Source of the DNA: Bacteroidota bacterium
Lineage (GTDB): Bacteria; Bacteroidota; Bacteroidia; Flavobacteriales; Schleiferiaceae
DNA length: 9,495 bases
Direction: 5' to 3'
Assembly: GCA_005786915.1 (NCBI GenBank)
Contig: SYCM01000038.1
Span: forward strand, 1-9,495
Numbering within the stretch: the stretch's first letter is position 1; the number at the start of each line of letters is the position of its first letter. Under the pieces are notes generated by a model, which was given only the letters and a program-made list of their open reading frames with translations, did not search any database and was not told the origin of the DNA. Positions 4,413 to 9,495 of the stretch are shown in pieces. A program made the translations under genes and the position numbers.

Positions 4413-6901
4413 TGGACTACATCGGAGAACACACGTTTTGGGCCCTTGCCGGGCGATTTTTTACCTACCTCGCGTTCACGGGAGCCCTCGGAACGGCGCT
4501 GTTTTATGGCGTCAACTGGCTGCGGCCCGGGGCCTGCAGCGGGCCCGACGAGCTCGGACGCACCAAAACTCCCGACCCCGCCTACCTCAACGCTGGCCGA
4601 GGGGCATTTGCCCTGCACAGCCTGGGGGTTCTCGGCATCCTTGGCGTGCTTCTGACCGCGATCCTGAGCCATTGGTTCGAATTTGACTACGTCTGGCGCC
4701 ACTCGTCGCGCGACCTTCCGATTCAGTACGTCTTTAGCGCCCTGTGGGAAGGCCAAGAAGGCAGCTTCTTGATTTGGATGGTCTGGCACGTGCTGCTCGG
4801 ATGGATTTTGGTGCGGAGCGCCCGCAGCTGGGAGCACGGAACCATGGCCGTCGTCGGGCTTGTGCAGCTGCTGCTCACCAGCATGCTCCTCGGCGTGTAC
4901 GTGTTCGGAACCAAAATCGGCTCCAGCCCGTTCACCCTGATCCGCGAACTGCCTGAAAACTTGGGCCTTCCGTGGACCACCATCAAAGACTACTTGATCC
5001 GCATCCCGGCATTTCGCGACGGACAGGGCCTGAATCCCTTGCTCCAGAACTACTGGATGGTCATCCACCCCCCCACCTTGTTTTTGGGCTTCGCCGCCAC
5101 CCTGATCCCGTTTGCCTACGCGGTCGCCGGCTGGGTCGAACGCCGCCCGCTGGAGTGGGTCACCCCTGCCCTGCCCTGGGTGTTCTTTGGCGTGGGCGTG
5201 CTGGGCACCGGCATTTTGATGGGCGGCGCTTGGGCCTACGAAGCCTTGAGTTTTGGCGGATTTTGGGCCTGGGACCCCGTAGAAAACGCCTCGCTCGTCC
5301 CCTGGATTACGCTCGTGGCGGCTGGCCACGTGATGTTCATCGTGAAGAAGAAAAAGACCTCGGGCGGACTGACGGCCATTCTGACGTTTTTGACCTTCAT
5401 CTTGGTGCTTTACTCGACCTTTTTGACGCGGAGCGGGGTGCTCGGTGACAGTTCCGTTCACTCGTTTGTGGACCTGGGGCTCAACGGCCAGCTCATGCTC
5501 CTCCTCGGTTTTTTTGCGGCCGGAAGCCTGCTTCTCCTGCTGCTTCGGTGGAACGCCCTGCCTAAAAACGCCGCCGACGAGGCTTTTTCGTCGCGCGAGT
5601 TTTGGCTGGTGATCGGCAGCCTCGTGCTTTTGCTCAGCGCCGTGCAAATCAGCTTCAGCACCAGCATACCCGTTCTCAACAAACTCATCGGTCCCGAAGG
5701 TTTGCTCCCGATTTTGGGCGAGGCCATGGCGCCCCCGGCCGACGTGTTCCGCCACTACCACTCCATTCAGATCCCGGTAGCCATTGTGGTTTCGCTGTTC
5801 ATGGCGGCCGTTCCGTTTTTGCGTTGGGACGCAACCCCCAACGAGATGCTGCGCCGCGTGCTGCCCTCGCTCGCCGTTTCGCTGGTGCTCAGTGCGCTGG
5901 CGGCCTGGGGGCTGAAGTTCGACCAGCCGATGTACACGGTGCTGCTGTTTACCGGCATGTTTGCGGCGGTGGCAAACTTGGACTACTGGCTCCGCTACCT
6001 GCGCGGAACCTGGCGTGCCGGCGGCCTCGCCCTGACCCACCTCGGCTTTGCCCTCATCTTGCTCGGAGCCCTAATCAGCAACGGCAAAAAGCAGGCAATC
6101 AGCCAAAACCCGGTGTTTTTGCACAAGGATTTCCCTGCCAACGAGCACATCTTGCTTCCGCTTCGCGACACCGTTTCGATGCACCCCTACTGGGTTGAGT
6201 GGACCGGCGAACGCCGCGAAGGACATTTTCAGCTGTACGACGTGCACTTCTACGGGACCAATCCCGACCAAACCCCGGGCGAGAAGCTGTTCACGCTGTC
6301 GCCCTACATCCAGCTGAATCCGCGCATGGGCAACGTGCGCGAGCCTTCCACCAAGCACTTTTGGGACCGCGACGTCTACACCTACGTGAGCTTTGCCGAC
6401 ATGCGCAGCACCGAAGAAAAGGAGAGCGGATGGACCGAAGAAATGGAAGCAACCATGGGCCGCGGCGAAGAGGTATTTGTGTTTGATTCCTACCTGATGC
6501 GCTGCGACAGCATTCTGGTCAACGACGCGCAAATGGTCCAGGAAACCGGAGATTTGGCCGCGCTCGACATGGCCGCCCGCTTGACGCTCAAGCACATGGA
6601 CGGCCGGAGCGAAACGGTCGACGTTCCCTACCAGGTGCGCGGAAACCAGGCGAGCCCCGGAGAGGCGGAATTCCCCACGCTGGGCGTCAAGGCCCGTTTT
6701 GAAGGGGTTTCAGACGACCCCGGACGCTTCAAAATGAAGTTTTGGCGCAAGGCCCCCGACGAGCAGGAGTTTATTTTGCTTCAGGCGTTCATTTTTCCCT
6801 ACATCAACGTGCTTTGGTTGGGCGTCGTGCTCCTGGCCATCGGAACCGGAATGGCGGTGGCCAAACGCCTCGCCGGCCCCAAAGCCGCTCCCAAGGCGTG
6901 A
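4412..6901 (+). CDS. ccmF: CcmF, cytochrome c heme synthetase, 829 aa
   Basis: Large inner-membrane enzyme that attaches heme from CcmE to the CxxCH motif of apocytochrome c. Numbering is from ATG 4412, chosen because it forms TAATG with the ccmE stop and begins with the usual short N-terminus (MDYIGEHTFW). An in-frame GTG at 4367 would run 15 codons into ccmE. The heme-handling WWD-type domain G-G-F-W-A-W-D-P-V-E-N-A-S lies near 282-294. Conserved histidines are His219 (V-I-H-P-P-T), His306 after the WWD segment, His350 (S-S-V-H-S-F) and His543 (L-T-H-L-G). Many spans fill residues 10-560. A soluble region of about 230 residues (roughly 558-787) precedes the last span (about 795-818). It is longer than E. 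coli CcmF (about 650) because of that C-terminal periplasmic domain, as is usual in Bacteroidota. NrfE-type paralogues are the alternative; context argues for CcmF. Confidence 0.93.
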   Translation: MDYIGEHTFWALAGRFFTYLAFTGALGTALFYGVNWLRPGACSGPDELGRTKTPDPAYLNAGRGAFALHSLGVLGILGVLLTAILSHWFEFDYVWRHSSRDLPIQYVFSALWEGQEGSFLIWMVWHVLLGWILVRSARSWEHGTMAVVGLVQLLLTSMLLGVYVFGTKIGSSPFTLIRELPENLGLPWTTIKDYLIRIPAFRDGQGLNPLLQNYWMVIHPPTLFLGFAATLIPFAYAVAGWVERRPLEWVTPALPWVFFGVGVLGTGILMGGAWAYEALSFGGFWAWDPVENASLVPWITLVAAGHVMFIVKKKKTSGGLTAILTFLTFILVLYSTFLTRSGVLGDSSVHSFVDLGLNGQLMLLLGFFAAGSLLLLLLRWNALPKNAADEAFSSREFWLVIGSLVLLLSAVQISFSTSIPVLNKLIGPEGLLPILGEAMAPPADVFRHYHSIQIPVAIVVSLFMAAVPFLRWDATPNEMLRRVLPSLAVSLVLSALAAWGLKFDQPMYTVLLFTGMFAAVANLDYWLRYLRGTWRAGGLALTHLGFALILLGALISNGKKQAISQNPVFLHKDFPANEHILLPLRDTVSMHPYWVEWTGERREGHFQLYDVHFYGTNPDQTPGEKLFTLSPYIQLNPRMGNVREPSTKHFWDRDVYTYVSFADMRSTEEKESGWTEEMEATMGRGEEVFVFDSYLMRCDSILVNDAQMVQETGDLAALDMAARLTLKHMDGRSETVDVPYQVRGNQASPGEAEFPTLGVKARFEGVSDDPGRFKMKFWRKAPDEQEFILLQAFIFPYINVLWLGVVLLAIGTGMAVAKRLAGPKAAPKA

Positions 6902-7584
6902 GGTACCTCGTCGGCCGTGGACGCGTAGGGGGCGCTTTGTCGGCGGCCCTGCCCGACGCGGTGCTGCTTGAGGGTCGCGGATTCACCGGCGAAACGGCCT
7001 GGGCCCCGGGCGACGTCGTCCTGCTCTGCGTGCCCGACGCCGCCCTGCCAGAAGTGGCCTCGCGCCTGCGCGAGACCGAGGCCGTAGTGCTTCACTGCGC
7101 CGGATCGGTCGACAGTTCGGTCCTCGAGTCGGCCTCTCGGGGCGTTTTTTACCCGATGGTTTCGTTTCGCGAACGCGTCGAATGGTCCGCAGTACCCGTG
7201 TTTGCAGAAGCCCACGACGCTCGCGCCCTGTCGGCCATTCAAGACCTCGTCCGCGACTTGGGCACGCCAGAACCCACCTGGACCGATTCCGCCACCCGGG
7301 CGTCCTACCACCTCGGAGCCGTATTTGCCAACAACTTCAGCAACCACCTCGTGGCCCTGCTTCAGGCCTACTGCCGCCACGCGGGGCTGGATTCGTCGGT
7401 TTACACCGCGATGCTCACCCAAACCGTCGCCGGCGCCCAGCGCGGCGAGGCCCGCAGCCTGCAAACCGGTCCCGCCGCACGCGGCGACGAACCGACCTTG
7501 CAGCGCCACCTGAACATGCTACCTGAAGAGTTGCACGAGATCTATCGCGCTTTGAGCACCTCCATTCAGCGCACCGCACCATGA
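6898..7584 (+). CDS. Rossmann-like / DUF2520 domain protein, compact, 228 aa
   Basis: Oxidoreductase-like protein with an N-terminal nucleotide-binding Rossmann half and a C-terminal helical DUF2520 half, as in ketopantoate-reductase and ProC relatives. The function of the family is not established. The GTG at 6898 (GTGA overlap with the ccmF stop) gives the N-terminus MRYLVGRGRVGGAL, a G-x-G-x-x-G turn at residues 6-11. The strand D39-V-V-L-L-C-V-P-D follows only about 28 residues later, so the part that usually holds beta2-alphaB-beta3 is largely missing. The DUF2520 half shows H138-L-G, N-N-F-S-N-H (145-150), and T-G-P-A-A-R-G-D (190-197). The total is shorter than the usual 250-290 residues. 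It overlaps the next gene by ATGA. DUF2520, HAD phosphatase and Maf genes often sit together in Bacteroidota (from memory). Confidence 0.82.
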   Translation: MRYLVGRGRVGGALSAALPDAVLLEGRGFTGETAWAPGDVVLLCVPDAALPEVASRLRETEAVVLHCAGSVDSSVLESASRGVFYPMVSFRERVEWSAVPVFAEAHDARALSAIQDLVRDLGTPEPTWTDSATRASYHLGAVFANNFSNHLVALLQAYCRHAGLDSSVYTAMLTQTVAGAQRGEARSLQTGPAARGDEPTLQRHLNMLPEELHEIYRALSTSIQRTAP

Positions 7585-8099
7585 ACTACAAAACCAAGCT
7601 CGCCGGAATCAAGGCTCTTGCCTTCGACGTCGACGGCGTCCTTACTGACGGAACCGTGCAAATCCAACCCGGCCAAGAGCCCGTCCGCACGTTCCACAGC
7701 AAAGACGGATACGCCCTTCAAGTGGCCGCAAGGCAGGGCCTGCAGCTGGCCATAATCACGGGCGGCAAATCAGAAACCGTCAAAGAACGCCTCAAAGCCC
7801 TGGGCGTGCAGGACGTGTGGCTGGGAGCGCGCCACAAAATCGAGGCCTACGAAGAGTGGTTGGCTCGGTACGGACTTCGCGACGACGAAGTGCTCTACAT
7901 GGGCGATGACCTGCCCGATACCGAGGTCCTGCAGCGCGCCGGGCTTTCTTGCTGTCCGCACGATTCCGCGCCCGAAATTCGGGCCCTAGTCGACTACGTT
8001 TCGCCCATTGACGGCGGCAAGGGCTGCGTGCGCGAAGTCATTGAGCAGGTGCTCCGCGCGCAGGGCCGTTGGAACCTCGAAGAATTTCGCAACTGGTGA
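7581..8099 (+). CDS. kdsC: KdsC-like HAD phosphatase, 172 aa
   Basis: Probable 3-deoxy-D-manno-octulosonate-8-phosphate phosphatase, which makes free Kdo for the inner core of lipopolysaccharide, acting in the cytoplasm. It is a capless HAD enzyme. Motif I is F-D-V-D-G-V-L-T-D-G with nucleophile Asp16 and acid/base Asp18. Motif II is Thr60 in I-I-T-G-G. Motif III is Lys86, in G-A-R-H-K. Motif IV is G-D-D with Asp109-Asp110. The length of about 170 and the region S40-K-D-G-Y after motif I fit the KdsC/YrbI family. The ATG overlaps the stop of the DUF2520 gene (ATGA), and its TGA overlaps the GTG of maf. Other capless HADs of the C0 class cannot be excluded, since kdsA, kdsB and kdsD are not in view; the specific substrate is family-based. 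Confidence 0.87.
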   Translation: MNYKTKLAGIKALAFDVDGVLTDGTVQIQPGQEPVRTFHSKDGYALQVAARQGLQLAIITGGKSETVKERLKALGVQDVWLGARHKIEAYEEWLARYGLRDDEVLYMGDDLPDTEVLQRAGLSCCPHDSAPEIRALVDYVSPIDGGKGCVREVIEQVLRAQGRWNLEEFRNW

Positions 8100-8692
8100 T
8101 CAAGCTGCCCTTTGAACTTCAAGGCTCGCTGGTGCTCGGCAGCGCCTCGCCGCGCCGCCGCGAACTGCTGGCCGTGCTCGGAATACCCTACAACGTGCGG
8201 ACCAGCGAAGCCGACGAATCCGCGCCCGACGGCCTGAGCGACGTCGAAACGGTTCGCTACGTAGCCCGCGCCAAAGCCGAAGCCCTTTTGGCCACGCGCT
8301 CCGAGGGCGAGGTGCTCCTCACGGCCGACACCGAAGTGTGGTACCAGGGCAAACGCTTTGGCAAGCCCCGCGATTTGGCCCACGCCGAAGCAATGCTGCA
8401 CACCCTCAGCGGCCAAACCCACCGGGTCATTACGGCGGTTTGCGCCACCGACGGCACGCGCTGGTCGCAGTTCGAGGCCGTCGCCGAAGTGCGCTTTCAC
8501 CCGGTGAGTGCCGAGTTTATTAACCACTACGTCCAAACGTTTAAGCCGTTGGATAAGGCCGGCGCCTACGGTGCCCAAGAGTGGTTTGGGCAGTTGGGCA
8601 TTGCGCAGATTGTGGGGACGTTCGACAACGTCAAAGGCCTTCCGCTCGACACCGTCGTTGAGGCCTTGGAGCCCTGGTTGCGCAAGGCCTGA
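8096..8692 (+). CDS. maf: Maf-family nucleotide pyrophosphatase, 198 aa
   Basis: House-cleaning enzyme that hydrolyses non-canonical or excess nucleoside triphosphates (dTTP/UTP or modified bases in the YhdE class) to monophosphates, in the cytoplasm. The GTG at 8096 (GTGA overlap with the kdsC stop) puts the family signature G-S-A-S-P-R-R-R-E-L-L at residues 15-25. An upstream in-frame TTG at 8069 would add nine residues that belong to the kdsC overlap. Further motifs are S37-E-A-D-E-S, T76-A-D-T with catalytic Asp78, the G-K-R-F-G-K-P block (85-91), and A-G-A-Y-G-A-Q-E-W near the C-terminus. After A-D-T the usual aliphatic residue is Glu80, a minor oddity. Length matches the family. It is the last gene of the packed run; a 32-base gap follows before nhaC. 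Confidence 0.93.
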   Translation: MIKLPFELQGSLVLGSASPRRRELLAVLGIPYNVRTSEADESAPDGLSDVETVRYVARAKAEALLATRSEGEVLLTADTEVWYQGKRFGKPRDLAHAEAMLHTLSGQTHRVITAVCATDGTRWSQFEAVAEVRFHPVSAEFINHYVQTFKPLDKAGAYGAQEWFGQLGIAQIVGTFDNVKGLPLDTVVEALEPWLRKA

Positions 8693-8724
8693 CGCATTCC
8701 GCGTTTATCCCGATATTGCAGCCC

Positions 8725-9495
8725 ATGCTTCGCGCCCTTACTCCCCTGCTCTTTCTCGTCGCCGCCCTCGTCGTTAACGTTCAAGTTTACGGTGACCGCA
8801 GCCTCGAAGGCAGCAACCAACTCATTCTGCTCGCCTCCGCCGGAATCGCCGCCCTCCTCGCCCCCAAGGACCGCAAAACCCAACTTTGGGAGGGAATCCA
8901 AGGCACCATCTCCGACTCCACGAAGGCCATCCTCATTCTGCTTATGGTGGGCGCCCTCGCCGGCACTTGGATGGTCAGCGGAATCATTCCTACCCTGATC
9001 GTGTATGGACTTAAGCTGTTCACTCCGAGCACCTTTTTGCTTTCGGCCGCGGTACTGAGCGCCGCCGTGAGCTTGGCCACGGGCTCGTCTTGGTCCACCT
9101 CGGCCACCGTGGGCATCGCGCTCATGGGCATCGGACAGAGCCTCGGTCTCGCACCGGGTTGGATTGCGGGAGCCGTCGTTTCGGGCGCCTACTTCGGCGA
9201 CAAAATGTCGCCCGTCAGCGACACCACCAACATCGCCGCGGCCATGGCGGGCGCCGAACTCACTGACCACATTCGCCACATGCTGTGGACGTCAGGACCC
9301 GCCATCATCATTGCCTTTGCGGTCTTTGGCATCAAAGGCCTCAGCGCGAGCGATGCGGGCGACCTCAGCCAGGTGGCCGTCATCTCCGAACTCCTGAGCG
9401 CCAAATTCACCGTCAGCCTTTGGCTGCTGCTAATTCCCGTAGTGAGCATTGTTTTGATTGCCCGCAACGTCGACGCCTTGGCCGCCATGGGCATC
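8725..9495 (+). CDS. nhaC: NhaC-family Na+/H+ antiporter, 5' part (257 codons), runs off the window
   Basis: N-terminal half of a secondary transporter that exchanges Na+ for H+ across the inner membrane. The frame is open from ATG 8725 to the last base with no stop, so the protein continues outside; NhaC members are about 450-490 residues. Start choice: ATG 8725 is the first start after the maf stop and gives a hydrophobic N-terminus (MLRALTPLLFLVAALVVNV) as first span. Signature blocks are T-G-S-S-W-S-T-S-A-T-V-G-I near 119-131 and F-G-D-K-M-S-P-V-S-D-T-T-N near 157-169, both highly conserved in NhaC. Further hydrophobic spans lie near 35-46, 68-85, 104-118, 145-155, 190-205 and 230-246. 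The upstream gap (8693-8724) shows no convincing promoter or terminator, so read-through from maf is possible. The NhaC/YheL split cannot be settled from half a protein. Confidence 0.9.
   Translation, partial: MLRALTPLLFLVAALVVNVQVYGDRSLEGSNQLILLASAGIAALLAPKDRKTQLWEGIQGTISDSTKAILILLMVGALAGTWMVSGIIPTLIVYGLKLFTPSTFLLSAAVLSAAVSLATGSSWSTSATVGIALMGIGQSLGLAPGWIAGAVVSGAYFGDKMSPVSDTTNIAAAMAGAELTDHIRHMLWTSGPAIIIAFAVFGIKGLSASDAGDLSQVAVISELLSAKFTVSLWLLLIPVVSIVLIARNVDALAAMGI

Noticed and set aside
4409..6040. A 543-codon open frame on the minus strand inside ccmF
   Set aside because: It lies wholly antisense to a well-supported gene, has a low-complexity Gln/His/Arg/Gly-rich translation without family motifs, and is explained by GC-rich codon bias of ccmF.
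8693..8724. Possible promoter or terminator in the maf-nhaC gap (for example TATCCCGATA at 8706-8715)
   Set aside because: The dyad is only 4 bp and the best -7 candidate ending at 8718 matches 3 of 6 fixed bases. The evidence is too weak to call.

Overview
The window reads as chromosomal DNA of a GC-rich member of the Bacteroidota, most likely Flavobacteriales or a near relative. The reasons are: a System I cytochrome c maturation operon in the order ccmB-ccmC-ccmD-ccmE-ccmF without ccmA or ccmH alongside; a bacillithiol gene (bshB1) and a lipoprotein glutathione peroxidase beside it; almost no Shine-Dalgarno sequences before the genes; and a TAnnTTTG-type -7 promoter element in front of the operon. 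Assignment below phylum is inference. There are no RNA genes, CRISPR arrays, insertion sequences or other signs of mobile DNA. Gene density is very high, and no gene-free stretch exceeds about 76 bases.

Layout. (1) Bases 77-1132, plus strand: a family-4-like glycosyltransferase. (2) Bases 1133-1174: a short gap between convergent genes that holds a degenerate 7-base tandem repeat. (3) Bases 1175-2464, minus strand: a two-gene unit, transcribed gpx then bshB1, concerned with thiol/peroxide chemistry. (4) Bases 2465-2522: a divergent promoter region. (5) Bases 2523-8692, plus strand: a tightly packed run of eight genes, ccmB, ccmC, a 56-58-residue ccmD-like gene, ccmE, ccmF, a DUF2520 Rossmann-fold gene, a kdsC-like HAD phosphatase and maf. 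Most junctions overlap by 1-4 bases (GTGA, ATGA, TAATG). (6) From base 8725 to the right edge: the first 257 codons of an NhaC-type Na+/H+ antiporter, cut off by the window.

How the genes work together. CcmB and CcmC are membrane proteins that move and present heme. CcmD is the small membrane partner that helps release heme-loaded CcmE. CcmE is the periplasmic heme chaperone, and CcmF is the synthetase that attaches heme to apocytochrome c. CcmE here has Cys115-Pro-Ser-Lys-Tyr119 in place of the classical His-x-x-x-Tyr heme-binding motif. With the lack of ccmH in the operon, this marks the known variant 'System I*'. The last three genes of the run are housekeeping-like: Kdo/LPS precursor phosphatase, nucleotide pyrophosphatase, and an oxidoreductase-like protein of unknown role. 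They have no obvious biochemical link to heme. I do not see a wholly new system. The points most worth a second look are the Cys-type CcmE, the unusually short Rossmann half of the DUF2520 protein, the E-to-Q change in the glycosyltransferase motif, and the pairing of a thiol peroxidase with a bacillithiol gene opposite the cytochrome c operon.
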